NCBI GenBank assembly: GCA_963825635.1
Contig: CAWGTU010000001.1
Location: 1,364,001 to 1,428,000 of the forward strand
DNA length: 64,000 bases
Origin: JAOUEA01 sp963825635
GTDB lineage: Bacteria > Actinomycetota > UBA4738 > HRBIN12
Direction of reading: 5' to 3'
The notes beneath the pieces are model-generated. The model saw only the letters and a list, made by a program, of their open reading frames with translations, was not told the origin of the DNA and made no database searches. Positions 34,686-44,336 of the stretch are shown here, piece by piece. The first letter of the stretch is position 1; each line of letters opens with the position of its first letter. A program made the translations under genes and the position numbers.

Positions 34686-35657
34686 TTACGTGTACCTCAC
34701 TCTCGGATCGAGGAAGGCGTACACCACGTCGACGACGAGGTTGGCGACGGCGATGAACAGCGCGCCGAGCACGGTGACGCCCATCACCATGGGGAAGTCG
34801 TTCGTGCCGATCGAGGTCACGGCGAGCTGCCCGATGCCGGGGAGGCCGAACAGGGTCTCGGTGATGAAGGCGCCGCCGAGCAGCAGGCCGATGTCGAGGC
34901 CGAGCATCGTGACCACCGGGCGTCAACGCTCCGCGCAGCCCGTGCTTGTAGATCACCCTCTTCTCGGCGAGCCCCTTGGCGCGTGCCGTGCGGATGTAGT
35001 CCTCGCTCATCGTCTCGATCAGGTTCCCTCGCACCATGCGGGCGTAGAAGGCGGCCGACGTGAACGCGAGCGTGATCCAGGGCAGGATGAACTTGCCCGC
35101 GGCGATCGACTGCCAGATCGAGTCGCCGATCTCGAGGCCCGACGATGGCGCCCACCCGAGCTTGTACCAGAAGAAGTACAGCAGGAGCTGGCCGAGCCAG
35201 AAGACCGGCATGGAGACGCCGATCAGGGCGAACACCATGCCCGCCCGGTCCCAGATCGAGCCCTTGCGCACGGCCGAGATGATGCCGATCGGCACACCCA
35301 TCGCGAGCCAGATCACGGCGGCGCCGACCGCGAGCGTGATCGTGACGGGGAGTCGCCGGTAGATCTCCTCCTTCACGGCGACGAAGTTGCCGTAGGAGTA
35401 GTAGACGTCCTCGGTCAGGAACAGCCCTGGCCAGGGGACAGGCCCTTGGCGAATCGCGCGTACTGCACGTAGATCGGCTTGTCGAGGCCGAACGCCACGC
35501 GCGCCGCTTCGATCTGCTCGGGGGTCGTCGACCGCCCGACCGCTCGGCGCGCCGGGTCTCCGGCCGGCAGCTTCACGAAGATCAGGAACGTGAGGAGCGA
35601 GACGATGAACAGGACCAGCACCAGGAACAGCGTCCGCCTGATCAGGTACCTGCCCAT
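34686..35657 (-). CDS. Peptide-type ABC transporter permease (OppB/DppB), two frameshifts
   Basis: About 323 aa when repaired. N-terminal part MGRYLIRRTLFLVLVLFIVS and AGDPARRAVGR; middle part with the EAA-loop equivalent SEDYIRTARAKGLAEKRVIYK; C-terminal part LLLGGAFITETLFGLPGIGQL and LDPRVRYT. One base is missing near 35438-35441 (repair gives AKGLVPWPGLFLTED) and one is extra near 34916 (repair gives GALTPVVTMLGLD). All membrane segments of an OppB-type permease are then present. Confidence 0.85.
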
Positions 35658-35700
35658 CGCTGCGCCTCCTTACCCGCTTTCGACCCGCTTTCGCGGCGAG

Positions 35701-35726
35701 GAGGGGGCCGCCTGCGCGGCCCCCTC
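35701..35726 (-). terminator. 11-bp GC-rich hairpin between binding-protein and permease genes
   Basis: GAGGGGGCCGC (35701-35711) pairs perfectly with 35716-35726 around a 4-nt loop. It lies 24 nt after the binding-protein stop and before the permease start, without a T-run. Such hairpins often give partial termination or mRNA protection, so that the binding protein outnumbers the permease. Confidence 0.55.
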
Positions 35727-35749
35727 GCCCGTCGTCGTTCAGTGGTGCC

Positions 35750-37622
35750 TCAGGCCGTGCCGCCCGACACGGCCATCTGGCCGAAGTCGGCGAGTCCCGC
35801 GAACTGGTCGAACGAGTAGTTCGTCACGTTCGGCGAGATGATGTCGAGGTGTTGTCGAACAGGTACGGCACCCATGGGACGATCTCTTCCATCAGCTGCG
35901 TGTCGAGATCGGCCCAGCACTGGAACCGTGCCTCGTCCACGGCGGCCGTGCATTCCGACAGCTTGTCGTCGACGCTCGGCACCTCCGTGATGTCGTAGCC
36001 CCACCCCTCGAGCTGCTCGGGCGTGGCGCCGGTCGCCTGGTAGTTGCAGCAGCTCTCCCAGAGACCGCTCGCGCCGAACAGCGGCGGTCCGAACGTGAAG
36101 CCGTCGGCGTAGTCCTTGCCCCACGCCGGACCGGCACAGAACGGGGTCTGCGAGTCTCCATGTCGTTGCACTTCGTGTACATCACGCCACGCTCGAGCTG
36201 CTTCACGTCGAGCGTGATGCCGAGCGGCTCCAGGAACTGTTGGAGCAGCGCGGACTGCTTCGGGTACGGGTCCTCTCGGTCGGTGATCGTCAGGACGCTC
36301 CTCGCACGCCGGGTCGTCGCAGACGCCGTCCCCGTCGCTGTCGTACTTCGACTGCGCCATCTCTTCCTGGGCCTTCTCGATGTCACCGGCGGCGTTGGGG
36401 GTGGCATACGGGTCGTAGTCGGCCAGGAGGTTGTTCTGCAGCGAGTTCACCATGACGTGACCGGCGATCTCACCCGTCGTCGCCCCGCCCCGGAGCTGGC
36501 GGAACCCCTCCTTGTCGAACGCCCAGTTGATCGCCTTGCGCACGTGCACGTCGTCGAATGGCGGCATCGCCAGGTTGAACGAGACGTAGCGCACCGCGTC
36601 GCTCGGGTACACGTTCAGGCGGTCCTGCAGCTCGGGGTCGGACTGATACTCCTTGATCTTGTCCGGCGGCACGATGCCGTCGACGACGATGTCGATCTCA
36701 CCGGCGGAGACCTGGTTGTACAGGTCGTCGTTGTCGCCACCGATCGAGACCTCGATGCGATCGGGGTAGGCCGGGCGCAGCTCGTCGGTGTCGGCGCTCC
36801 ACGACGGGTTGCGCACGAGGACGATCTCACGACCGGGAACGTATCCCGCGACCTCCGCCTGGTCCTTGGCCGGCACGGAGAAGTCCATCGCCTCGGAGCC
36901 CTCGAACATGTACGGACCCGATGCGACGAGGAACCGACCGTAGTTCTTGTCGTGCCCCTCGGCGGCTCCGAGCTCCGCACCGTCGAGCGGCGGGATCGGG
37001 GCGGCGGTCGGCATCGCCATGCGGTAGCCGAAGTCGCCCGTAGGCTGCGGTCAGCGTGATCTCGAGCGTCGTGTCGTCGACAGCGGTCATGCCCGAGATC
37101 TCGTCGGCGTCGCCGTTCGCGTAGTCGTCGAAGCCCTCGATCACCGAGTAGTAGAACGAGTAGCCGCCGACGTTCGCCTTCGGGTTGGCCGTGCGCTTCA
37201 TCGCGGTGATGAAGTCGTTGGCCGTGATCGCGACGTCGTCGAACGGCGGGGCGTAGTTGATGCCCGGCTTGATCGTGAACGTCCAGGTCAGGCCGTCGGC
37301 CGAGATCTCCGGCTCGGCCGCCGCGAGGTCGGGGTGGATCTCAGCGCCGCCCTGATCGGTCGGCACACCCTCGTACGACATCAGCGTACGCAGCAGGCAG
37401 CAGCGGTAGTACTCCCAGGTGACCGAGTAGTACTCCTTCTGCGGGTCGAACGCCGACACGACGTCGGCCAACTGCGCCATGCTCAGCGTGCCACCACTCA
37501 GGTCGCCGGCCGGGTGCCTCGCTGGTCGCGCCGTCATCTCCCGAGTCGCCGTTGTCGCCACAGGCTGCGGCGACGAGACCGAGGACCGCGACGAGCGCGA
37601 TCATCTTCAATATCCGCTTCAA
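35750..37622 (-). CDS. Peptide-type ABC transporter substrate-binding lipoprotein, five frameshifts
   Basis: About 620 aa when repaired. Lipoprotein signal with LGLVAAAC (Cys21) and an SBP_bac_5 (OppA/DppA) fold: WTFTIKPGINYAPPFDDV, GEIDIVVDGIVPPDK, VHVRKAINWAFDKE, and a C-terminal WADLDTQLMEEIVPWVPYL. TTG start at 37622 follows GAGGGGG. Frame breaks near 37510 (+1), 37037 (+1), 36300 (+1), 36157 (-1) and 35849 (-1) each repair with one base. In each block the conserved sequence continues, so either sequencing error or very recent decay. Confidence 0.82.
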
Positions 37623-37732
37623 GTGGACCCCCTCTCTACGTTGCGTGCACGTGTTCGATCGGATCGGATCGTATGTGGTCGTGCTTCCCGTGCCTCCCCT
37701 CGTTCCCTCGTGCGCACCGTAAGGAAGTACGG

Positions 37733-38892
37733 TCACGCTTGGGTCCGAGGATCGAGTGCGTCGCGCATCCCGTCACCGACAAGGTTGAACGCCAGGGTGG
37801 TGAGGAACAGCGCGATGCCCGGGAAGATCATGAGCCAGACCGCGTATCGGAACGCGCTGGCGGACTGGCTGAGCATGGCGCCCCACGACGGCGTCGTGTC
37901 GGGCACGCCGACGCCGAGGAACGACAAGCCGGCCTCGAACAGGATGTTCGAGGGGATGATCAGGGTGGTGTAGACGATCAGCGGTGCGGCCACGTTCGGC
38001 AGGATCTCGCGCGCCATGATGCGCCAGTTCGAGGAACCCAGCGACCTGGACGCCTCGACGAACTCCTTCTCGCGCAGCGAGAGCACCTGTCCCCGGATGA
38101 TGCGGGAGATGTACGGCCAGCTGAAGAGGCCGATGATCAGGCTGACCAGCAGGAGCCCGGGCTTGATCAGCCCGCCGAGGCAGCCTTCGGCCGTCGCACC
38201 GCAGGCGGAGGCGAGCCCGAGCGCCAGGAGCAGGATCGGCAGGGACAGGACGACGTCGGTGAGTCGTGAGATGAAGGTGTCGGTCTTGCCTCGGAAGAAC
38301 CCCGAGATCACGCCGAGCACCGTGCCGATGACGAGTGCGATGCCGGTGGCGGCGAACGCGATGATCAGCGAGGTTCGGGCGCCGTACAGGATGCGGACGA
38401 AGAGGTCACGGCCCGGTCGAGTCGACGCCCAGGAAGTAGCCGGGGACCGCGGTACAGCCCTGGCTCGTCACCGAGACCTGCCCGCCCTCGATCACGACGG
38501 GAGCGTCGGCGGCGCCCTCGGGACACGGCCACCACGACGGGGCCCCGGGCAGGCCGAACGAATCCAGCGCGCTCGAGGTTCACGAAGTTCGGATCGTGGC
38601 CGGTCCATCGCACCGACAGCGGGGCGATGATCGCCAGCACGATCATCACGAAGATGACGACGATGCCGACGAGCGCCCATCGGTCACGCCGGAACTGTCG
38701 CCAGAAGATCTGCCACGGAGAGCGCCCGATATCTTCCTTCGGGAGTTCGGCTCCAGGGACGAACTCGGTCTCGACGAGGGCGTCCTCGACGAACTTCCCT
38801 TCCTTGCCCATGCCCGAGCGGGTGCCGGTGGTCCCCGGTGCCAGCAGGGAGCCGCGGTCGTCGCCCGGTACGTCGTGTCGGTCGTCGCTCAC
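37733..38892 (-). CDS. Peptide-type ABC transporter permease (OppC/DppC), two frameshifts
   Basis: About 386 aa when repaired. Cytoplasmic N-terminus, then a membrane helix (WALVGIVVIFVMIVLAIIAPL), a periplasmic loop, and the permease domain with REKEFVEASRSLGSSNWRIM (EAA loop) and PSWGAMLSQS, ending NLVGDGMRDALDPRTQA. Extra bases near 38567-38572 and 38412-38414 break the frame; repair gives ALDSFGLPGAPSWWPCP and VDSTGRDLFVRILYGAR. GTG start 8 nt after TATCAT, probably leaderless. First gene of the transporter operon. Confidence 0.85.
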
Positions 38893-38900
38893 CGGCGCGG

Positions 38901-38929
38901 ATGATAGGCCCGTTCGGTCCTCACGGCAA
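38901..38929 (-). promoter_or_regulatory. Promoter of the peptide transporter operon
   Basis: -35 TTGCCG (38924-38929), 17-bp spacer, -10 TATCAT (38901-38906), then 8 nt to the GTG start. The best sigma-70-type promoter in the window. Confidence 0.6.
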
Positions 38930-39017
38930 CGCGGTTCGGCGCGTTCCCGCTGGCCCGAGGCGGTGTGCCCACGGGAAACGGGGCAGGAATCCGCAATCGG
39001 AACGACATCGGGAGCGT

Positions 39018-40301
39018 TCAATCACGGACGAGCGCGCTGAGCCTCGGCAGGATCTGTGGTCCGAGCAACTCGCCCAGGGAGCCCTCGGCGCACGCCCGCT
39101 CTCCGAATGAGCTCGTGCCGTCCGGGGTCACCCGTCCGCCGCTCGCGAGCAGCGGCACGGGGTCGGCGGTGTGGGCCTTGCGCAGACACGACGTGGCGTG
39201 GTCGGCCGTGACCGCGACCAGCGTGTCGCCTGACAGGCGAGGTAGCACCTCGCCGAAGAACGCTCGGTCGATCGCCGTCACCACGTCGCGCTTGTCCTCC
39301 GCACGTCCGTCGTGGGCAGGCACGTCGGGCCCCTTGATGTGGATGTACAGGGCCTGGAAGTCGCCGAGCGCATCGGCGGCGAGATGGGCCCACTCGGCGT
39401 AGCGTTCCTCGGCGGCCGGGCCGAAGCCGGCGGCATCCAGGCGGGGTGCATCGACGGGCTTCATGCCGAGGGCGATCGAGATGCCGCGCTCGACCGGCAT
39501 CTCCACGAAGCACCCCCACGGCATGCCGAACCGTTCCGCGATGGGCTCGAGGTTCGGGCGGTGATCGCCTCCGTCGCGCGTGAGGATCAGGTTGCCCGGC
39601 AGCTTCCCGTCCGCGCGGCGCCGGGCGTTGACCTCGCTGGCATCGAGGATGCGGGCGGAGCCCTCGACGAACGCGTTCGTGAGGTCGGCGGCTCGCTCGG
39701 CGCCAGAGGATGTGTCGAGCGCGACGGCGGTCTCGACGACCGGTTCGAACGTCTCGAGCGCGACCCCGAGGTGGCCCCGGCGCTCGTAGGCCGGGTCGGT
39801 GTTCGTGACGTTCGACGACAGGGCGACGCCGTCGTCGGAGCGGATCACGAGCGCCCCGCGGTGCTCGATCGTCGCTCGCAGGTCGAACGAGGCGCCGTCG
39901 AGTCGCAGGCCGCGGTTCACCTCGTCGGCCAACGCGTGTGCCTCATCGCTGGAGAGGTCGCGGCCGACGCGGCGATCGACGATGTCGGGCCAGGACGCCG
40001 TCGCGAAGTTGATTCGGTACGCGAGGTCGCCGTCCCTGAAGTCCATGCCGATGCCCAGCGCCTCCAGCACACCCCGGCCCGGGTGCTCCTCGTTGGGGTC
40101 GTACCCGAGGATGCCGAACACGCCGATGTCGGACTCCGGCGCGATGCCGGGGCCCACCGTCACGACGGTGCCGGTCGCACCCCGGGCGGCGAGGGCGTCG
40201 AGGTTGGGGGTCTCGGCAGCTTCGAGCGGCGTGCGGCCGTCGAGCGCGGGGATCGGGTCGTCACCGAGCCCGTCGAGGCAGACGTACAGGAGGGTACTCA
40301 C
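39018..40301 (-). CDS. apgM: 2,3-bisphosphoglycerate-independent phosphoglycerate mutase, archaeal type
   Basis: 427 aa from GTG 40301 (AGGAAGGA upstream). Alkaline-phosphatase-superfamily enzyme that interconverts 3- and 2-phosphoglycerate using two metal ions. VCLDGLGDDPIPALDG at the N-terminus, PESDIGVFGILGYDP with the nucleophile Ser, GDFQALYIHIKGPDVPAHDG and VAVTADHATSC with metal ligands. ApgM rather than GpmI or GpmA is used by archaea and a few bacterial lines. It closes a gap-pgk-tpi-apgM glycolytic operon. Confidence 0.92.
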   Translation of the reverse strand: MSTLLYVCLDGLGDDPIPALDGRTPLEAAETPNLDALAARGATGTVVTVGPGIAPESDIGVFGILGYDPNEEHPGRGVLEALGIGMDFRDGDLAYRINFATASWPDIVDRRVGRDLSSDEAHALADEVNRGLRLDGASFDLRATIEHRGALVIRSDDGVALSSNVTNTDPAYERRGHLGVALETFEPVVETAVALDTSSGAERAADLTNAFVEGSARILDASEVNARRRADGKLPGNLILTRDGGDHRPNLEPIAERFGMPWGCFVEMPVERGISIALGMKPVDAPRLDAAGFGPAAEERYAEWAHLAADALGDFQALYIHIKGPDVPAHDGRAEDKRDVVTAIDRAFFGEVLPRLSGDTLVAVTADHATSCLRKAHTADPVPLLASGGRVTPDGTSSFGERACAEGSLGELLGPQILPRLSALVRD

Positions 40302-40343
40302 GCTCGTCCTTCCTCTGTCAGCGGCCTCTGTCAGCGGCCTCAA

Positions 40344-41129
40344 TCAGCGGTACTTCACGATCAGCGCGAGGTCCTCGGGGTCGAGGCTCGCGCCGCCCAC
40401 GAGTGCGCCGTCGATCTCCGGATGCGCCATGAACTCCCGGATGTTGCCGGGCTTCACGCTTCCGCCGTACTGCACGCGCACGGCCTGCGCGACGATGTCG
40501 TCGTAGCGATCGGCGAGGGTGGAGCGGATCACCTCGACCACGCGGCCCGCGTCGGCGGCGTCGGCGTTGCGGCCCGTGCCGATCGCCCAGATGGGTTCGT
40601 AGGCAACGACCATCGTCGTCGCCTGCTCTGCATCGATGTGGTCGAAGCCGCGGCGGATCTGCTGGGCGACCTTCGTCTCCGTGCCGTCGGCGTCGCGTTC
40701 CTCGAGGGACTCGCCGACGCACAGGATCGGCGTCATGCCATGCCTCAACACCGCGCGTGCCTTCTTGTTGACGACGAGGTCGTCCTCGCCGAACAACTGG
40801 CGGCGCTCGGAGTGACCGACGATCACGTACCCGACCCTCAATGCCTCGAGCATCAGGGCCGAGACCTCGCCGGTGAACGCGCCCTGCTCCTCGAAGGAGA
40901 CGTTCTGCGCGCCGAGACCGTACGGGAGCTTGTCGGACTCGAGCAGCGTCTCCACCGATCGCAACGCGGTGAACGCGGGGCAGATCACGACCTCCACGCG
41001 TTCGGCGTCGTCCTTGTCGAGCAGGTAGCTCAGCTTCTGGACGGCCTGGATCGCCTCGAGGTGCGTCTTGTGCATCTTCCAGTTGGCCGCGATGATCGGA
41101 CGGCGTTCGGTGGCGGGGTTCGTGGTCAC
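40344..41129 (-). CDS. tpiA: Triose-phosphate isomerase
   Basis: 261 aa TIM barrel. Active-site Lys18 (NWKMH), His in VIVGHSERR, Glu in VVAYEPIWAIGTG, and the phosphate loop VQYGGSVKPGN. GTG start overlapping the pgk stop (GTGA). Interconverts dihydroxyacetone phosphate and glyceraldehyde 3-phosphate. Confidence 0.98.
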   Translation of the reverse strand: MTTNPATERRPIIAANWKMHKTHLEAIQAVQKLSYLLDKDDAERVEVVICPAFTALRSVETLLESDKLPYGLGAQNVSFEEQGAFTGEVSALMLEALRVGYVIVGHSERRQLFGEDDLVVNKKARAVLRHGMTPILCVGESLEERDADGTETKVAQQIRRGFDHIDAEQATTMVVAYEPIWAIGTGRNADAADAGRVVEVIRSTLADRYDDIVAQAVRVQYGGSVKPGNIREFMAHPEIDGALVGGASLDPEDLALIVKYR

Positions 41130-42307
41130 GGGCGGTCCTCCAGGATCGTGATGCCGGGCAACGAGCGACCTTCGAGGAACTCGAGCGAGGCTCCCCCTCC
41201 GGTGGACAGGTGATCGAACGCGTCGGCGAGCTCGGCCTTCTTCACGGCCAGCAGGGAATCCCCGCCACCGACGACGCTGAACGCGTCGGCGTGCGCGACG
41301 GCCGTGGCCACCCCGCGCGTGCCCGCGCTGAACGGCTCGAGCTCGAACACGCCCATCGGACCGTTCCAGAGGATCGTCTTGGCGTCGGCGATGATGCGCG
41401 CGTACTCCTCGACCGTCTTCGGCCCGATGTCGAGACCCATCATGCCGCGCGGGATCTCCGCGGCCGGCACCGTGCGTCGGTCCGCCTTCGCGGAGATCTC
41501 GGCGGCCGCGACCACGTCCTGCGGCACCTCGACGAGCACGCCGCGCTCGCGCGCCCTCGCCCTGGCCGCGCGGACCTCGTCGAACCGCTCCCGTTCGCAG
41601 AGGCTCGTTCCGGTCTCCCCACCGTCGGCGGCGATCAGGGTGAACGCCATCGCCCCGCCGATCAACAACACATCGACTCGATCGATCAAGGACTCGATCA
41701 CCGCGAGCTTGTCGCTCACCTTCGCCCCGCCGAGGATCGCCACGTACGGCCGCTCCGGATCGTGGAGCAGGCGAGACAGCACCTCGACCTCGCGCTGCAT
41801 CAGCCTGCCCGCCACCGACGGGCGGCCACTGGCGAGCATGAGCTCGGGCAACGCGGAGACGCTCGCGTGCGAACGGTGCGCGGCACCGAACGCGTCGTCG
41901 ACGTAAGCGTCGGCGAGGGCAGCGAGGCGTCCGGCGAAGGACGGGTCGTTCGCTTCCTCGCCCGGATCGAACCGCAGGTTCTCGAGGAGCACGACCGCCT
42001 CGTCGGGCAGCACCGACGGGGCCGTCTCGGCGAGCGCGGCTACGGGTTCCCCGATCAGCTCCGTCAGCCGCGCACCCACCGGCGCCAGCCGGAGTTCCTC
42101 GTGCACCTCACCCTTGGGGCGGCCGAGATGCGAGGCGAGCACGATCGAGGCCCCGCGTTCGCGGAGCTCGCGGATCGTGGGGAGCGTCGCGACGATGCGT
42201 GCGTCGTCGGCCACCGCCCCGGCATCGAGCGGCACGTTGAAGTCGGCCCGCACGAAGACGCGCGAGCCGGCGACGTCGCCGAGGTCGTCCAGGGTGCGCA
42301 GGGTCAC
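41126..42307 (-). CDS. pgk: Phosphoglycerate kinase
   Basis: 393 aa. Substrate-binding VRADFNVPLDAGAV, the basic-patch region LASHLGRPKGEV, nucleotide site LGGAKVSDKLAVIESL, ILWNGPMGVFELEPF, and the C-terminal VGGGDSLLAVKKA and LSTGGGASLEFLEG. It starts 22 nt after gap and overlaps tpiA by 4 nt. Confidence 0.98.
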   Translation of the reverse strand: MTLRTLDDLGDVAGSRVFVRADFNVPLDAGAVADDARIVATLPTIRELRERGASIVLASHLGRPKGEVHEELRLAPVGARLTELIGEPVAALAETAPSVLPDEAVVLLENLRFDPGEEANDPSFAGRLAALADAYVDDAFGAAHRSHASVSALPELMLASGRPSVAGRLMQREVEVLSRLLHDPERPYVAILGGAKVSDKLAVIESLIDRVDVLLIGGAMAFTLIAADGGETGTSLCERERFDEVRAARARARERGVLVEVPQDVVAAAEISAKADRRTVPAAEIPRGMMGLDIGPKTVEEYARIIADAKTILWNGPMGVFELEPFSAGTRGVATAVAHADAFSVVGGGDSLLAVKKAELADAFDHLSTGGGASLEFLEGRSLPGITILEDRP

Positions 42308-42329
42308 GGCGATACCGAGCGCCGCGGCG

Positions 42330-43337
42330 TCAGAGCTTCGCCGCGACCAGCGCGGCGAGGTCGACGAGGCGGCTCGAGTATCCCCACTCGTTGTCGTACC
42401 AGCCGACCGCCTTCACCACGTTGCCCATCACCATCGTGGCGCTCGCGTCGAACGTGCACGACGCCTGGCTGCCGACGATGTCGCTCGAGACGATGGGGTC
42501 CTCGGTGTACACGAGCTTGCCGGCGAGCGGGCCATGGTCGGCCGCCGCCTTGAAGGCAGCGGTGACCTCCTCGAGGGTGACGTCGCGCGAGACCGTCGCG
42601 ACGAGATCGGTGACCGACCCGTCGGGCACGGGGACCCGCATCGACATGCCATCGAGCTTGCCTTTCAGGTGCGGCAGCACGAGGCCGGTCGCCTTCGCGG
42701 CCCCGGTGGAGGTCGGGATGATGTTCACGGCCGCGGCCCGGGCACGCCGCAGGTCCTTGTGCGGCAGATCGAGGATGCTCTGGTCGTTCGTGTAGGCGTG
42801 CACGGTCGTCATGAACCCCTGCTCGATACCGAACGCGTCGTCGAGCACCTTCGCCATCGGCGCGACGCAGTTCGTGGTGCACGAGGCGTTCGAGATCACA
42901 TGGTGGTTCGCCGGGTCGTACGCGTCGTCGTTCACCCCCAGGACCACGGTGAGGTCCTCGTTCTTGGCCGGGGCGCTGATGATCACCTTCTGCGCACCCG
43001 CCTCGATGTGGGCCGCCGCCTTGTCGCGGTCGGTGAAGATGCCGGTGGACTCGATCACGATCTCGGCGCCGAGGTCCTTCCACGGCAGGTCGGCCGGGTT
43101 GCGCTCTGCGAGTACGCGGAGCTCGTCGCCGTCGATCACCAGTCCGTCGGCCCCGAGCCCGACCTCGCCCGGGTACCGTCCGTGCACCGAGTCGTACTTC
43201 AGCAGGTGCGCCATCGTGGCGGCGTCACCGAGGTCGTTCACCCCCACGAAGTCGAAGTCGAGACCGAGCTGCTTCGAGGCACGGAAGAAGTTGCGACCGA
43301 TGCGACCGAATCCGTTGATGCCGATCTTCACGCTCAT
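42330..43337 (-). CDS. gap: Glyceraldehyde-3-phosphate dehydrogenase
   Basis: 335 aa. NAD-binding INGFGRIGRN, catalytic Cys153 in SNASCTTNCVAP, and the C-terminal WYDNEWGYSSRLVDL. GAGGAGGG precedes the ATG. First gene of the glycolytic operon. In other actinobacteria rapZ, yvcK and whiA precede gap; here rapZ is 93 nt upstream and the other two are absent. Confidence 0.98.
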   Translation of the reverse strand: MSVKIGINGFGRIGRNFFRASKQLGLDFDFVGVNDLGDAATMAHLLKYDSVHGRYPGEVGLGADGLVIDGDELRVLAERNPADLPWKDLGAEIVIESTGIFTDRDKAAAHIEAGAQKVIISAPAKNEDLTVVLGVNDDAYDPANHHVISNASCTTNCVAPMAKVLDDAFGIEQGFMTTVHAYTNDQSILDLPHKDLRRARAAAVNIIPTSTGAAKATGLVLPHLKGKLDGMSMRVPVPDGSVTDLVATVSRDVTLEEVTAAFKAAADHGPLAGKLVYTEDPIVSSDIVGSQASCTFDASATMVMGNVVKAVGWYDNEWGYSSRLVDLAALVAAKL

Positions 43338-43385
43338 GGGGGCCCTCCTCGAGCAGCCGGAAACCTTCGGGTCGTGACGGGTCTC

Positions 43386-43391
43386 ATCCTA
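43386..43391 (-). promoter_or_regulatory. -10 element (TAGGAT) of the gap operon
   Basis: TAGGAT lies 48 nt before the gap ATG in the 93-nt gap after rapZ, which leaves a 5' leader of about 40 nt with a GAGGAGGG ribosome site. No clear -35. Confidence 0.4.
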
Positions 43392-43430
43392 GTCAGCGGC
43401 CCCGGGCCGCGGCACGGGCCGGACAGCCCG

Positions 43431-44336
43431 TCAATTCCGTGCGAGGTCGCGGTGCGCGACGGTCACCGGGATGCCGCGGTCGGTGAAGTACCGGCCGAGC
43501 TCCTCGGAGACCACCACCGACCGGTGTCGCCCGCCGGTGCACCCGATTGCGCAGGTGAGGTAGGACTTGCCCTCGGCCACGTAGCCCGGCACCACGACCT
43601 CGAGCAGGGCTTCGAGCCGCTCCATGAATGCCCGGTACTGGTCCTGGCCCTGCACGTAATCGCGGACCCGCTCGTCGGTACCCGGCAGCGGGCGCAGTTC
43701 GTCGACCCAGTGGGGGTTGGGGAGGAAGCGGACGTCGAGCACGAGGTCGGCGTCGCGCGGCGTGCCGTACTTGAATCCGAACGAGGTGACCGAGACCTGC
43801 AGGCCCTGCTCCGGCGGGGCCTCGGAGAAGGCGCCGCGGATGCGATCGCGCAGGCGATGCGGCGTGAGCCCGGTGGTGTCGATGATCAGGTCGGCGTCGC
43901 CCCGCAGGCTCTCCATCATGAGCCGCTCCTTGCGGATGCCCTCGACCACGCGATCCGCGGGCGCGAGCGGGTGCCGGCGCCGCGTCGCCTCGTACCGGTT
44001 CACGAGATCGTCGTCGGCTGCCTCGAGGAAGAGGATGCGGTAGTCGACGCGGAGCTGCTTCAGCTCGTCGAGCGCCTTCGACAGCTCCCCGAAGAACACC
44101 CCTCCGCGCGCGTCGACGACGATCGCGATGCGCGTCGGACCACCCGGCCTCGAGACCAGCTCGGCCATCGTGGGCAGCAGGGCGGGCGGGAGGTTGTCCA
44201 CCACGAAGTACCCGAGATCCTCGAGCGAGTGCGCGGCCTCGGAGCGCCCCGCCCCCGAGAGGCCCGTGATCAAGAGGAAACCGGGCCCCCCCGTCGAGAC
44301 GCCTGCGGCCGGCGCCGGAGTCGCCTCGGTCGTCAT
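43431..44336 (-). CDS. rapZ: RapZ/YvcJ nucleotide-binding RNase adapter
   Basis: 301 aa. P-loop LITGLSGAGRSEAAH (GxxGxGRS form of this family), GYFVVDNLPPALLP, VDARGGVFF, and the conserved C-terminal domain with FGFKYGTPRDADLVLDVRFL and CTGGRHRSV. In E. coli RapZ controls small-RNA decay; in Gram-positives the role is less clear. The start overlaps the uvrC stop (ATGA), the conserved uvrC-rapZ pairing. Confidence 0.95.
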   Translation of the reverse strand: MTTEATPAPAAGVSTGGPGFLLITGLSGAGRSEAAHSLEDLGYFVVDNLPPALLPTMAELVSRPGGPTRIAIVVDARGGVFFGELSKALDELKQLRVDYRILFLEAADDDLVNRYEATRRRHPLAPADRVVEGIRKERLMMESLRGDADLIIDTTGLTPHRLRDRIRGAFSEAPPEQGLQVSVTSFGFKYGTPRDADLVLDVRFLPNPHWVDELRPLPGTDERVRDYVQGQDQYRAFMERLEALLEVVVPGYVAEGKSYLTCAIGCTGGRHRSVVVSEELGRYFTDRGIPVTVAHRDLARN

